Positions 43,841-53,230 of a stretch of DNA of 64,000 nucleotides are shown here, one piece after another. The stretch lies in assembly GCA_963810485.1 (NCBI GenBank), contig CAWENQ010000004.1, positions 248,001 through 312,000 of the forward strand, in the 5' to 3' direction. Both the position numbers and the translations under genes were made by a program. The notes beneath the pieces were generated by a model, which saw nothing but the letters and a program-made list of their open reading frames with translations, did no database searches and was not told the origin of the DNA. How positions within the stretch are numbered: the stretch's first letter is position 1; every line of letters starts with the position of its first letter. Source of the stretch: DATKFM01 sp963810485 (lineage in GTDB: Bacteria; Pseudomonadota; Alphaproteobacteria; Dongiales; Dongiaceae).

Positions 43841-45841
43841 CTACCCGACTGGCGCAAGGGTTCGCACAACCCCGGGGCCGGCGGTTTCGCGAATTATTTT
43901 GCCCGCCAGCGCCAAGGCCTCACCGAGAGAACTCACCAGCAACTCGACGCCCGTACCGTCGATGATTTCCTGCTTTATCGTGTCGGTGGTCTGCGTCCAG
44001 AACGCGACGACAATCTTGGCCTTCGGGAATTTGCGGCGCAACCGCCGGACGAGATAGCGCACATGGGTCGAGAGGCGGGGATCCAGGCAGGAGATGAAAA
44101 GCAGCTCTACGCCGGTTTCGTCGAGCAGCGAGAGATTGCCGGCCGTTGTTGCCGCCCAGGGAATCACGCGGGCGCCGATGCCGTGCTTGCCGAGCAATTG
44201 CGCCAGCATATAGGCCGCGACCGCATCGAGATCGGTGCGGCTGGCGACGCACAGCACGGGCTTGCCCTGCCAGGCCGGCGGCAGCTCCGATGGGTCGAAG
44301 CTGGGCGCTATCGGAGTTGCTGCCGCGGGTTCCGCTTGCTTGTCAGCCGGCCGCGAGTTCTTGGGCAGGATCACATCCGTCAGCGATTTCTCGGGCTCCG
44401 GCATCACGTCGTCATAATCAGACAAATCCTCAATGACTTCTTCCGCGGCGGCGCGGATCAGCCCCTGCTGTTCGCCATCGAGCACGCCGCGCCGCACGTC
44501 CTCCTGCGCCAGCGCGAGCGCGCGGATCATTACTTCATCATAGAAACCGGATAGCGGCTGGAGTTTGAGATAGGTTTCCGCCTGCATCGCGGCTTCGGAG
44601 GGATCCCCGGCCAGGAGGCGCTGATAAAGTCCTTCTTCCGGCGCCAGCGCCGGCTGGTCGCTGAGCGCCACCTCGAGGAACTGCAGCCCCGGCACATGGC
44701 GGCCGAGGACCACGAGGCTCGAGGTGAGCGGCGTCGACAGCAGCAAGCCGATCGGGCCCCAAAGCCAGGTCCAGAACGTCGCCGCCAGGATGATCGCCAG
44801 CGAGGACAGGCCGGTGCTGCCGCCATAGAGCCGCGGCTCGATGAAATTGTTGCTGACGATCTCGATGGTCACGAAGAGAGCGGCGGTCCATGCCAGCATG
44901 CTCCAGCCGGGATCGACGGCGACACTCAGCAGTAGCGGGAAGGTCGCGGCGATGATCGGCCCGATATAGGGCACAAAGCGCAGGACAAAAGCCAGGATCG
45001 CCCAGAGGATCGGATTGGGCACGCCGATGACCCACAAGCCGATGCCGATCGGCAAGGCATAGGTCGCGTTGACGACCGTCTGCATCAGCAGATAGCGGCT
45101 CACCCGCTCGGCGGCATCGGTGAGGGCCTGGGTGGTCCTCTGGAGGTCGCCGACACCCGCCAGGCGGACCAGCCGGTCGCGCAGATCCTCCCGCTGCAGC
45201 AGGATGAAGATCACGAAGACGATGACCAGGCCGATCGTCGCCATCTGCCTCAGAACCGGGCCGATTACGTCGAGGATGATCTCGAGCGGCCGCAGCGCCG
45301 GCTGCTCGACGCGGACCGTCACAGGTTCGTCCGGTTCCGCGCTGGGGACTCCGGTATTTATGGCCGGTTGTTCCTGCTGATCGGTCCGGGACACCTCCTC
45401 GCTGATATTGCGCAGCATGCGGGTGGCGCGCTCGAAAATGCTGATCTCGCCGAGCGCGGTTTGCAGGGAGTGGATCTTGCCGGTGACCGTCGACTCATAG
45501 CGCGGCAGGTTTTGCGCCAGGGTTCCGACTTGCGTTCCCACCACCGCGCCAAGAGCGAGGATGACCGTAAAAGCAAACGCGACCATTACCAGAACCGACG
45601 TTATCCGCCCGACATGCCAACGGATCAGCCAGCGCACGCCCGGCGCCAGAACGAAGCTGAGGAGCAGCGAGAGCGCGATGGGCACCAGGATCTCGCGGCC
45701 GAAATACAGGCCGGTCACCACGATCGCGCTGGCGATGAGCAGGTTGAGCTTGCTGCCGAAATAGGTCCGCGGCGCCGCATAGCGGCTTTCCGCGCCGGCG
45801 GGAATCGATTGGGGAGGCGTTGGCGGGAGTACGGCCGGCAT
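43841..45841 (-). CDS. AI-2E family (PerM-like) transporter with extra C-terminal Rossmann-like domain
   Basis: The product is 666 residues, almost twice a usual AI-2E/PerM protein. Residues about 28-390 hold some eight membrane helices with the family motifs REILVPIALSLLLSFVLAPG and FVPYIGPIIAATFPLLL. The region 390-520 is soluble and helical. Residues 526-660 form an extra domain starting GKPVLCVASRTDLDAVAAYM, then LLFISCLDPRLSTHVRYLVR and AKIVVAFWTQ; its alternating strand-helix pattern resembles B12-binding or response-receiver folds, but the DxHxxG cobalamin motif is absent. The function is unknown. It is coupled to the YihY gene. Confidence 0.8.
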   Translation of the reverse strand: MPAVLPPTPPQSIPAGAESRYAAPRTYFGSKLNLLIASAIVVTGLYFGREILVPIALSLLLSFVLAPGVRWLIRWHVGRITSVLVMVAFAFTVILALGAVVGTQVGTLAQNLPRYESTVTGKIHSLQTALGEISIFERATRMLRNISEEVSRTDQQEQPAINTGVPSAEPDEPVTVRVEQPALRPLEIILDVIGPVLRQMATIGLVIVFVIFILLQREDLRDRLVRLAGVGDLQRTTQALTDAAERVSRYLLMQTVVNATYALPIGIGLWVIGVPNPILWAILAFVLRFVPYIGPIIAATFPLLLSVAVDPGWSMLAWTAALFVTIEIVSNNFIEPRLYGGSTGLSSLAIILAATFWTWLWGPIGLLLSTPLTSSLVVLGRHVPGLQFLEVALSDQPALAPEEGLYQRLLAGDPSEAAMQAETYLKLQPLSGFYDEVMIRALALAQEDVRRGVLDGEQQGLIRAAAEEVIEDLSDYDDVMPEPEKSLTDVILPKNSRPADKQAEPAAATPIAPSFDPSELPPAWQGKPVLCVASRTDLDAVAAYMLAQLLGKHGIGARVIPWAATTAGNLSLLDETGVELLFISCLDPRLSTHVRYLVRRLRRKFPKAKIVVAFWTQTTDTIKQEIIDGTGVELLVSSLGEALALAGKIIRETAGPGVVRTLAPVG

Positions 45842-46005
45842 GGGCGAGGAGCCTGTATCGATCAGCCGGCGAAAGTTGGCTGACGCTGGTTGGGGGCAAC
45901 CCTAATGGAGCGCAGCCGGCAATAGGATTCCGTGCGCGTGATGACCAACGCACGGGGTCGTGTTTTGTTCCGCCGCTCCCCTGCTCTCGGGCGTAGGCGG
46001 ACCCG

Positions 46006-47304
46006 TTAGCCCGTCACCCGCCAGATCGCATCCCCCACATCATCCGCCACCAGCAGCGACGATCCATCCGGCCCGATGGTCACGCCGACCGGGCGGCCGT
46101 AGGACTCCTTCTCGTCCGGCGACAGAAAGCCGCTGAGGATATCCCGCGGCGGGCCGCTGGGGCGCCCGCCTTCGAACGGCACGAAGACGACCTTGTAGCC
46201 GCTGAGGGTGCTGCGGTTCCAGGAGCCGTGCTGGCCGATGGCCATGCCGTCGGGGTAGCCCGGCAGCGTGCCCTTGGGCAGCCAACAGAGGCCGAGGGAG
46301 GCGGTGTGGCCGCCGAGCGCGTAGTCGGGCGTGATCGCCCTGGCGACCAGGGCGGGATCCTGGGGCACGCGGTCGTCGACCGTCTTGCCCCAATAGCAAT
46401 AGGGCCAGCCATAGAAGCCGCCGTCGCGCACGCTGGTCAGGTAGTCTGGTGGAGTCTCGTCGCCCAGGCCGTCGCGCTCGTTGACCACTGTCCAGAGCAT
46501 GCCGCTGGCCGGCTCCCAGGCCAGGCCCACGGGGTTGCGCAGGCCTGACGCGAAGATGCGGCTCTTGCCGCCGGGGAGCTCGATCTCGTGGATGGCGGCG
46601 CGGCCCTCCTCGGCCGCCATGCCGTGGTCGGCGATGTTGCTGAGGGAGCCGACGCCGGCATAGAGCTTCCGCCCGTCGGGGCTCGGCAGCAGGCTGCGCG
46701 TCCAATGGCCACCGGGCTTGAAGTCGCAGAGCTTCCGGCCGGCGGCCGTGATGCGGGTTGCTCCGGCTTCGTAGGGGAAGGTCATCACGCCATCGGTGTT
46801 GCCGACATAGAAGGTATCGCCCAGGAGGGCCATGCCGAAGGGCTGGCTCAGGCCCGACAGGAAGGTGTCGCGGGTTTCGGCCACGCCGTCGCGGTTGGAG
46901 TCGCGCAAGAGGGTGATGCGGTTCGGGCTGACGCCGACGGCGGCGGCGCGCTTCATGGTGCTGACCATGGCGTAGTCGAACAGGCTGTCGACTTTTCCGG
47001 GCAGGAAGAGGGCCTCGGCCGTGAGCACGTCGCCATTCGGCAGCACATAGATCCAGCGGGGATGCTTGAGGCCGGTGGCGAAGGCGTTGACCTTGAGCCC
47101 GGGGGCGGCCACCGGCGTCTGCCCCGGCGCAAAGCCGCGGGCGGTCGGCATCTTCAGCGTGGGGATGGATCCCTGCGGCTTTGCCGCGGGGATCGAAGGC
47201 GTGGCACCGAAGGCCGGCGCGGGCTCAGGCGCTCCCATTCGGCGCCAGAGAATGGCCGCGTCGCCGATGAGCGCCACGACGCGGGCGAAGGTGTCTTGAA
47301 GCAT
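46006..47304 (-). CDS. PQQ-dependent sugar dehydrogenase-like / sorbosone dehydrogenase family protein
   Basis: The product is 432 residues. A beta-propeller with the motifs LKHPRWIYVLPNGDVLTAE, SLLPSPDGRKLYAGVGSLSN, FASGLRNPVGLAWEP and FYGWPYCYWG is that of the L-sorbosone/glucose dehydrogenase family, which uses PQQ in characterised members. No signal peptide is evident at the N-terminus, only a weakly hydrophobic start. Oxidation of an aldose or related sugar in the periplasm would be expected; the substrate is not predictable. A fragment of a related gene is at 42666-42752. Confidence 0.85.
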   Translation of the reverse strand: MLQDTFARVVALIGDAAILWRRMGAPEPAPAFGATPSIPAAKPQGSIPTLKMPTARGFAPGQTPVAAPGLKVNAFATGLKHPRWIYVLPNGDVLTAEALFLPGKVDSLFDYAMVSTMKRAAAVGVSPNRITLLRDSNRDGVAETRDTFLSGLSQPFGMALLGDTFYVGNTDGVMTFPYEAGATRITAAGRKLCDFKPGGHWTRSLLPSPDGRKLYAGVGSLSNIADHGMAAEEGRAAIHEIELPGGKSRIFASGLRNPVGLAWEPASGMLWTVVNERDGLGDETPPDYLTSVRDGGFYGWPYCYWGKTVDDRVPQDPALVARAITPDYALGGHTASLGLCWLPKGTLPGYPDGMAIGQHGSWNRSTLSGYKVVFVPFEGGRPSGPPRDILSGFLSPDEKESYGRPVGVTIGPDGSSLLVADDVGDAIWRVTG

Positions 47305-48029
47305 GCTGTGTTCCCTTTTTCGAAGCGGCGCATGTTAGAGAGAAATCCGCTTCATTCAAATCTCTCCCAGTTGTCATCCTCGCCGTCGCGCTAAGGCCTG
47401 CACGGATTCTGCGGCGAAATAGACCCCTCTCCCCCTTCAACGAAGGGGGAGAGGGTGCCCAGCGACCGCAGTGCGGGCGTTGGGCGGGTGAGGGGAATTG
47501 GGTGCACCTTGCGTCAAGCACTGCATCAGCTTCGGGCCGCAATGTTCGCGGACGATCATGGCCTTCGGAGGTGACACCAGTACAATTTGAAGCGTCGGCG
47601 GCGGCCCTCACCCCGCAACATCCGCTGGGCGCGGATGTTGCCTCCCTCTCCCGCTCCGCGGGCGAGGGGTCTACATCTTGCACTGGCGCAAAATGTCCGC
47701 ATGGCCCGAGATTCCATTCACGATTATTGATTCGCGCGGGAATGCTATGACGGCGACGGAAACTTCGCTAATCGCACATGACCGCAAATGACCGCGATGC
47801 GCTGCAAGGCCACGTAACTTGTGACGCCGATCACAACATCGGCGCTTTCCGAGTCTGAAACCTCAAAAGCAATAAAAGAACCGGACTTGTGACGCCGGAT
47901 TAAGTGTCTTTTGACGAGACCGTGACGGCCACTGCCTATCTCTAGCGCCGGCCACACAAGCCAAGGCGGCGGCCGGAGGTCCTTAACGAGCGGGATCGCC
48001 CGGCACGCCTGGGAAAGAGCGGGAGAACT
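47305..48029. other. Long intergenic region with R1 repeat copy e
   Basis: No gene was recognised in these 725 bases. R1 half-units are at 47424-47495 and 47605-47669. The right-hand part, 47690-48029, should contain the promoter of the DUF1127 gene; it is locally less GC-rich, and GGGAG at 48021-48025 is that gene's ribosome-binding site. Confidence 0.5.
47424..47669. repeat. R1 palindromic repeat, copy e (divergent half-units, intergenic)
   Basis: Two half-units point away from each other, opposite to the copies inside genes. The first (47424-47495) begins CCCCTCTCCCCC, has a long variant hairpin module with stem GCCCAGCG / CGTTGGGC, and ends GGGTGAGGGG. The second (47605-47669) begins CCCTCACCCCGC, carries the module stem AACATCCGC / GCGGATGTT, and ends GGCGAGGGG. 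About 110 bases of other sequence lie between them. Confidence 0.85.
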
Positions 48030-48338
48030 ATGATGCGGATCTTCTATCATGACGCGTTGCCTTTGCAGAACGCGCCTTTCGAACCCGGGAATGGTCCCGG
48101 CATCTTCAAGCGGATGGCGGCGGCGATCGGCCGCACCGGCGGTCGCTTGGCGCTGGCGATGGAGCGCTCGCGGCAGCGCCGCGCCCTGGCGCTGCTCAGC
48201 GACCATCAGCTCGCCGATATCGGCCTGAGCCGCGAGCAGGTGATGGCCGAGAGCACCGCGTCGGTGTGGCAGGACGATGCTGCGCCGGCGACTCCGCGCG
48301 CGACGGTGCTGGTCGATGACATACGCCATGCCGCGTGA
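48030..48338 (+). CDS. DUF1127 (YjiS-like) family small protein
   Basis: The product is 102 residues. Its central part, RRALALLSDHQLADIGLSREQV, is the DUF1127 core found in many short alphaproteobacterial proteins; the flanks are variable. Some DUF1127 proteins bind RNA and influence sRNA maturation, and in Rhodobacter one is encoded together with tandem anti-Shine-Dalgarno sRNAs. Here the gene is not next to the candidate sRNA pair (about 13 kb away). The start at 48030 (ATGATG) has GGGAG five bases upstream. It is followed by a small gene and a terminator. Confidence 0.85.
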   Translation: MMRIFYHDALPLQNAPFEPGNGPGIFKRMAAAIGRTGGRLALAMERSRQRRALALLSDHQLADIGLSREQVMAESTASVWQDDAAPATPRATVLVDDIRHAA

Positions 48339-48365
48339 GCGCGAGCGCTCCGGCCGGAGGTGCCC

Positions 48366-48569
48366 ATGAACAGCGGCCGGCGGCGCGGATTCACCGACCT
48401 GATCATCCAGTCGCTGGGCGCCGCGGCGAGTGCTGCCTTGCCCGCGGAGGGCGAGACGGCCGGGAGCGAAGGCTTGCGTGCCAAACGGCAGGCAATGTCG
48501 TCGCTCCAGCCCGGCGCCCCAGCGAACGCGAGTAACGTCAACCAGCTGGAGGAGAGAAGGAAGCCCTGA
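48366..48569 (+). CDS. Small hypothetical protein
   Basis: The product is 67 residues. The start ATG at 48366 follows GGAGG at 48356-48360, a strong ribosome-binding site at good spacing, 27 bases after the DUF1127 stop. The sequence MNSGRRRGFTDLIIQSLGAA is a basic amphipathic start; the rest is Ala/Ser/Glu-rich and low in order. I recognise no family. A Rho-independent terminator follows 44 bases after the stop. Support comes from the ribosome-binding site and position, not from homology. Confidence 0.5.
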   Translation: MNSGRRRGFTDLIIQSLGAAASAALPAEGETAGSEGLRAKRQAMSSLQPGAPANASNVNQLEERRKP

Positions 48570-48612
48570 CAATTCGTTAGTCTTACCAAGCGTACCCCTG
48601 ACCACCACCTGT

Positions 48613-48668
48613 CCCCTGCTCTCACTTCCTGCCCCATTACCCGGTGAGATGCAGGGGCTCTTTTTTTA
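48613..48668 (+). terminator. Rho-independent terminator after the DUF1127 unit
   Basis: CCCCTGCTCTCAC (48613-48625) pairs with GTGAGATGCAGGGG (48644-48657) with one bulged base and an 18-base loop, followed by CTC and seven T. It ends the DUF1127 transcript. The convergent kinase gene ends at 48685 and could use the stem from the other side, but no T-run is present there. Confidence 0.85.
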
Positions 48669-48684
48669 CCGGGCCCTACGCGGA

Positions 48685-50907
48685 CTAGGAATGCGGCGCG
48701 GTCAACGCCGCCAGCATCTGCACCAGCGCCGCGGTGTCGACGGGCTTCTGCAACGTCGGCACGGCGCGGAGATGGGCAGGCAGCAGAGACGCGGCGTCAT
48801 AGCCCGTGGCGAAGATGATCGGCACCCGGCGCGCGATCAGGCGCTCGGCGGCGGCGTGACTCATCTCGCCATCGAGATTCACATCAAGCACGGCGGCGGA
48901 CAACCGGTCTTCGGCGGCGTCCAGCGCCTCCTGGAGCGTGCTGGCGACGGCGGCGATCTCGGCTCCGGCATTCTCCAACGCCGACTGGATCTGCAGGATA
49001 CTTAGCGGATCGTCCTCCACCAGCAGGATGCGGCGGCCGCGTAGCGGCGACTTGCCTGGGGCAATCGTCGGGCCGGCCGCATTGGCGGCCAGGCCATCGG
49101 GCTTCCGCCCCTGGCCACGCGGGCGCAGCTTCAACTTGATGGCGCAGCGCAAGCCCGCCGGCTCGTACTGCAATTCCACCTTCGGCAGCGTGCCCTGGAT
49201 CAGGCGCGTCCCGAAGCCCTGGCGCGAAGGCGCATGCACCGGCGGCCCGCCGCGCTCCTGCCAGAGGAAGTGCACGCGGCGCTCGTCGCCCTCGCCCGCG
49301 ATATCCCAGCGCACATCGACCTTGCCGCCGGGCGCGGAGAGCGCGCCGTACTTCGCCGCGTTGGTGGCAAGCTCGTGCAGCACCAGCGCCAGGTTCAGCG
49401 CATCGCGGGCGCGCAGCGGGCAATTGGCCTTTCCGTCGATCACCACCGCCTCGCCGAAAGCCTGCAGCGCGACTTGCACGATGTCGGCGAGATCGGCCCC
49501 GTCCCAATGCTCGCGCGTCAGCAGGCCGTGGGCGCGCGCCATGGCGGCGATGCGGCCCTGCAGCTTCTCGGCATATTCTTCCTTGGTCGCGGCGGTGCGG
49601 CCGGTGAGCAGCGCCATGGACTGGATCGAGGCCAAACTGTTGCGCACCCGGTGATCCAGCTCGGCCATCAGGAAGGCCTGGCGCTCTTCCGTCGATTTGC
49701 GCTCGGTGATGTCGCGGCCCACCGCCAGAATGGCCGGCTTGCCGCCATCCTCGAACGGCACCGCCTGCACCTCAAGGACGATGGTGCGGCCCTCGGGCCC
49801 CAGGAAGCGCATCTCGGTCAGCGGCACAGCCTCGCGCCGCTCGAGAAGCTGCCGCATCCGTTCGGCGGCGCGCGGCCGCTCGTCGGGGTGGGCCAATTCG
49901 AGCACCGGCTTGCCGACCAGGTCATCGGCGCTGGCGGCGCCGAACATGCGGGCCGCCTGTGCATTGGCAAAAATGATGCGGCCGTCGCGATGGGCCCAGA
50001 TGCCCTGCAGGCTGACCTCGACGATCTGCCGGTAGCGGGCCTCGCTGGCGCGGAGCGCGGCCTCGGCATTGCGGCGCTCGGTGACGTCGCGGACCGTACC
50101 GATGACGCGGACGGGCGTGGAGCCCGAAAAGATCACCCGGCCGGCGGCCTGGACCCAGCGCACCCGGCCGTCCAGCGGGCTCACCGTCCTGTGCTCGAAG
50201 CCGAAACGGCCGGCGCCCGCGGGATCGAGTGCGGCCTGATAAGCGCCGGTGACCTGCTCGCGATCCTCAGGATGGATCGCCTGCCTGTAGACCTCGTAGG
50301 TGATCTCGGCATCGGGCGCCATGCCGTAGAGTTCCTTCAGGCGCTGGTTCCAGATCAGTTCACCGGAGGCGATGTCGAAATCCCAGAGGCCGAGCTCCGT
50401 CGCCTCCACGGCGAGGCGGAGCATTTCCTCATTCTCGCTGAGGACGGCTTCCATGCGCTTGCGGTCGGTGATGTCGATGACCGAGCCGAGATGACCCTGG
50501 TAAGCGCCGTCGGCGCCGAAGATCGGCGTCGAGGTGTCGATCACCCAGCGCCATTCGCCGTCATGGCGCCGCATGCGGTATTCGGAGCGGTAGGGTTCGC
50601 GCTTGGCGACGGCAGTCAGGAAGCCGTTGCGGAACGTGGCGCGGTCATCGGAATGCACCGCATTCGACCAGCCCTCGCCGAGGCCCTCTGCCTCGCTCAG
50701 GCCGGTAAAGTCGCACCACGAGCGGTTGAGATAGATGCAGCGGCCCTCGGTATCGTCCATCCAGACGATGGCTGGCGCGCTGCCGCCGATGGCGCGGAAC
50801 AGGCGCTCGCTCTCCCGGATGAAATCGACCGGCGCCGCCGGATCATGCACGGCGGCCGGGGCATCGCCCTGGCGGCTGAATTGAATGCGAGAGGTCGGTT
50901 CGCCCAT
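48685..50907 (-). CDS. PAS-rich HWE/HisKA_2 sensor kinase with C-terminal receiver domain
   Basis: The product is 740 residues and has no membrane helix, so it is cytosolic. Three PAS/PAC modules run from about residue 35 to 400 (each ending in a DITDRK or DVTERR type PAC). The kinase core has the phospho-accepting His419 in ELDHRVRNSLASIQSM and the WxE-type motif FLWQERGGP typical of HWE/HisKA_2 kinases. A receiver domain follows (RRILLVEDDPLSILQI) with Asp675 in VLDVNLDG. Kinases of this type often control the general stress response or light and redox responses in alphaproteobacteria. The start at 50907 is an ATG within a longer open frame beginning GTG at 50964. Confidence 0.88.
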   Translation of the reverse strand: MGEPTSRIQFSRQGDAPAAVHDPAAPVDFIRESERLFRAIGGSAPAIVWMDDTEGRCIYLNRSWCDFTGLSEAEGLGEGWSNAVHSDDRATFRNGFLTAVAKREPYRSEYRMRRHDGEWRWVIDTSTPIFGADGAYQGHLGSVIDITDRKRMEAVLSENEEMLRLAVEATELGLWDFDIASGELIWNQRLKELYGMAPDAEITYEVYRQAIHPEDREQVTGAYQAALDPAGAGRFGFEHRTVSPLDGRVRWVQAAGRVIFSGSTPVRVIGTVRDVTERRNAEAALRASEARYRQIVEVSLQGIWAHRDGRIIFANAQAARMFGAASADDLVGKPVLELAHPDERPRAAERMRQLLERREAVPLTEMRFLGPEGRTIVLEVQAVPFEDGGKPAILAVGRDITERKSTEERQAFLMAELDHRVRNSLASIQSMALLTGRTAATKEEYAEKLQGRIAAMARAHGLLTREHWDGADLADIVQVALQAFGEAVVIDGKANCPLRARDALNLALVLHELATNAAKYGALSAPGGKVDVRWDIAGEGDERRVHFLWQERGGPPVHAPSRQGFGTRLIQGTLPKVELQYEPAGLRCAIKLKLRPRGQGRKPDGLAANAAGPTIAPGKSPLRGRRILLVEDDPLSILQIQSALENAGAEIAAVASTLQEALDAAEDRLSAAVLDVNLDGEMSHAAAERLIARRVPIIFATGYDAASLLPAHLRAVPTLQKPVDTAALVQMLAALTAPHS

Positions 50908-51287
50908 ACAGTCTTCGTTCAACCCGCCCCACCAACGGGATGCCGGCCGGGCACGGAAGAACACAGAAGACCGGCAGGTTTGATTTCAAAACCCAAGAGG
51001 CCGGGTAAACCCCAGTGCGCACTCCCCGCGTCAGGAGAAACTCAAGAACGCAAGAAAAGTTCCATGGCCGGAATTGACGGTGGCAAGCATTTGCGAACCA
51101 CTCACAACTATTTGATAAATAATAATATTTCTTCAAGTGTGGAGCGCCGCAACCGCCCCAGACCAAGTCAAACCAGCCGACTGCTCACCGGGCATGAGTG
51201 CAGCGGAAGGAGTCCTCGTGCGTCCGCCAGGGCTTTGTGCGAAAAATCCAGGATTAGGTCACGATCCGCCAGACCAAGCTGGAGAGC
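50908..51287. other. Divergent intergenic region, AT-rich core
   Basis: These 380 bases separate the PAS kinase from the HlyD-type pair and must contain both promoters. The centre (about 51110-51135) is notably AT-rich (TTTGATAAATAATAATATTT), which is rare in this genome. GGAG at 51281-51284 serves the downstream gene. No repeat, terminator or small gene was recognised. Confidence 0.5.
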
Positions 51288-51743
51288 ATGCCAATGTCCA
51301 CTGAAATGAATCCCGCAGCGCCACATCACCTGCCGATGTTCATCACTGCGCCCGGACAAACCGATTGGCTGTTCAACGCCGTGACCGTCGTTGTCATTGT
51401 CGCGGTCGTCGGGCTCGGCGTCCTGTATTTCCGGCTTCACTCCCTGCCTGAGCACCTTGCGCATCGGACAACGAAGATCCAGTACGAGCTGGTGGCCGTG
51501 CTCGGACTTCTTTCGCTGTTCACGCACAACCACATCTACTGGGTTGCCGGCTTGATTCTGGCATTCATCCAGCTTCCGGATTTCACCAGTCCGCTGACAT
51601 CGATTGCCGGCTCGGTGGAAAAGATCGCAAACTCCGAACGCCGCTCCCCTGATATCAAGGCCGTGCCGTCGCACCCCCCTGCGCACACGGGGCAGGCGTC
51701 GCAGCAGCATGCTGACATTGCCAAGGTTGCCGACCATGTTTGA
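51288..51743 (+). CDS. Small inner-membrane protein partnered with an HlyD-type adaptor
   Basis: The product is 151 residues. Two to three hydrophobic helices are around residues 28-48 (AVTVVVIVAVVGLGVLYF) and 68-95 (ELVAVLGLLSLFTHNHIYWV), followed by a soluble tail of 45 residues. I place it with the short membrane proteins found directly upstream of YibH-like HlyD proteins. The stop overlaps the start of the HlyD-type gene by 8 bases. Start 51294 is as likely as 51288, because the spacing to GGAG (51281-51284) is better. Confidence 0.7.
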   Translation: MPMSTEMNPAAPHHLPMFITAPGQTDWLFNAVTVVVIVAVVGLGVLYFRLHSLPEHLAHRTTKIQYELVAVLGLLSLFTHNHIYWVAGLILAFIQLPDFTSPLTSIAGSVEKIANSERRSPDIKAVPSHPPAHTGQASQQHADIAKVADHV

Positions 51744-52972
51744 AATGATCCTGTGCTCCTTGTTCACTATTGTCCCGGATTACCTCTTTCGCCGTTACAG
51801 ACAGGGAAAGAGATGGGGCCGCGAGCTCACGCTTTATTCGGTCTGGTTCGAGCTGCGCTGGGGAATCACGACATGCATTATTCTTACGGTCTTACTCATC
51901 ACGCTGATTTTCTACTATCATCCATCGACCAATAAGGCGATTTCCTTCTTCCGTACTGTGCCGCTCCTCCCGGAGGGCATCGGCCGAGTCGATGAGGTCT
52001 ATGTGAACGGCCGGGTAGAGGTCAAAGCCGGCCAGCCCATCTTCAAGCTTGAAAGTTCGAAGCAAGAAGCTGCGCTGGAGACGGCGCAACGGCGCATCAC
52101 GGAGGTCGACGCAGCCCTTTCCCAGGCGAAGACCGAGCTCCTCGTGGCGGATGGACGGATCCAGGAAGCCCAAAGTTCCTTGCAACAAGCTCAAGATGAA
52201 TTGGCGACCCAGCAAGAGCTTTTCCGGCGCAAGCCTGGTCTGACGGTCACTGAACGCGAGATCGAGCGGCTCCAGGTCCTTGTCGCGGGCCGGGAAGGTG
52301 GTTTGGCCGCTGCCGTCGCGGGCAAGAAGAGCACCGAGGAACAGATCGCCTCGCTCCTTCCGGCACAGAAAGCCAGCGCAGAAGCCGAACGCGACGAAGC
52401 CCAGGTCCAGGTCGACAAGGCCACAATCTATGCCGGCGTGGACGGCATCCTCGAGCAATTCGCGCTCCGCAAAGGCGACATCGTCAATCCGTTGGCGCGG
52501 CCGGCGGGCATCCTGAATTCCTTCGGAAGCCGGGCGGCAGGGTCTCTGGGCGGGTTTCGGGCAGATCGAGTCTCAGATTGTGAAAGTGGGAATGCTGGGC
52601 GAGGTCGCCTGCGTCGCACAACCCCTTAGCATTATCCCGATGGTCGTGACGGAGGTTCAAAGCTTCATTGCGGCCGGTCAGGTCCGGCCCACGGATCAGC
52701 TTATCGACCCGCTCCAGTCGACCCAGCCCGGGACAATCACGGTTTTCATGCAGCCTCTGTACGCGGGGTCTTTTGATGCGATTCCGCCCGGGAGCCACTG
52801 CATCGCGAATGTCTATACCAGCAATCACGACCTTCTTGACGACGAGAATCTGGGCACGGGGCGGTGGATCTTCCTTCACGTCATCGACACTGTCGGGCTC
52901 GTGCATGCGATGATCCTTCGCGTCCAGGCGCTGCTGCTCCCCGTGCAAGTGCTTGTGTTCTCGGGCCACTGA
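51736..52972 (+). CDS. HlyD-type membrane fusion protein (YibH-like), one-base frameshift
   Basis: The reconstructed product is about 411 residues. After a cytosolic start (ILCSLFTIVPDYLFRRYRQG) one membrane helix (TCIILTVLLITLIFYY) leads to a periplasmic adaptor. A first lipoyl half (GRVEVKAGQPIFKLE), a long coiled-coil (about residues 115-225) and the second lipoyl half (IYAGVDGILEQFALRKGD) follow. One extra A at 52516-52517 breaks the frame; removing it gives AGILIPSEAGRQGLWAGFGQ and then IESQIVKVGMLGE. The C-terminus is RVQALLLPVQVLVFSGH. It probably works with an efflux or secretion partner not seen here. Confidence 0.83.
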
Positions 52973-53230
52973 GCGATGTGCCGCCACATACGGAAGTATT
53001 GCTTCCGCCGAGTCTGAACTTAGACCCGGGGCCTCAGCCAATTTCTGCATCGCTTCCTGCAGCGACCTAATCTGACTCAGGCCAAAGCCAAGGTTGCATC
53101 TTGGCGGATGGCTCAAGGGATAGTCGCTGTCAAACCTGACTTTTCACTTTCGGCACGGCGGTCTAGCATGGCGGCCGGTCAGGGGGCTGGCCGCACTAGA
53201 ATTGTATGCACGAGCATTAGGGAGACCGTG

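Noticed and set aside
43469..44554. A 360-residue plus-strand open frame across YihY and AI-2E genes
   Set aside because: Antisense to two genes with clear membrane-protein signatures.
48360..48668. The DUF1127 transcript 3' region as the site of the cuckoo-type sRNAs
   Set aside because: Its hairpin is a plain terminator; the loop has no CCUCC motif, unlike the pair at 34545-34822.
49234..51309. A 691-residue plus-strand open frame
   Set aside because: Antisense to the PAS/HWE kinase, which has clear domains and catalytic motifs.
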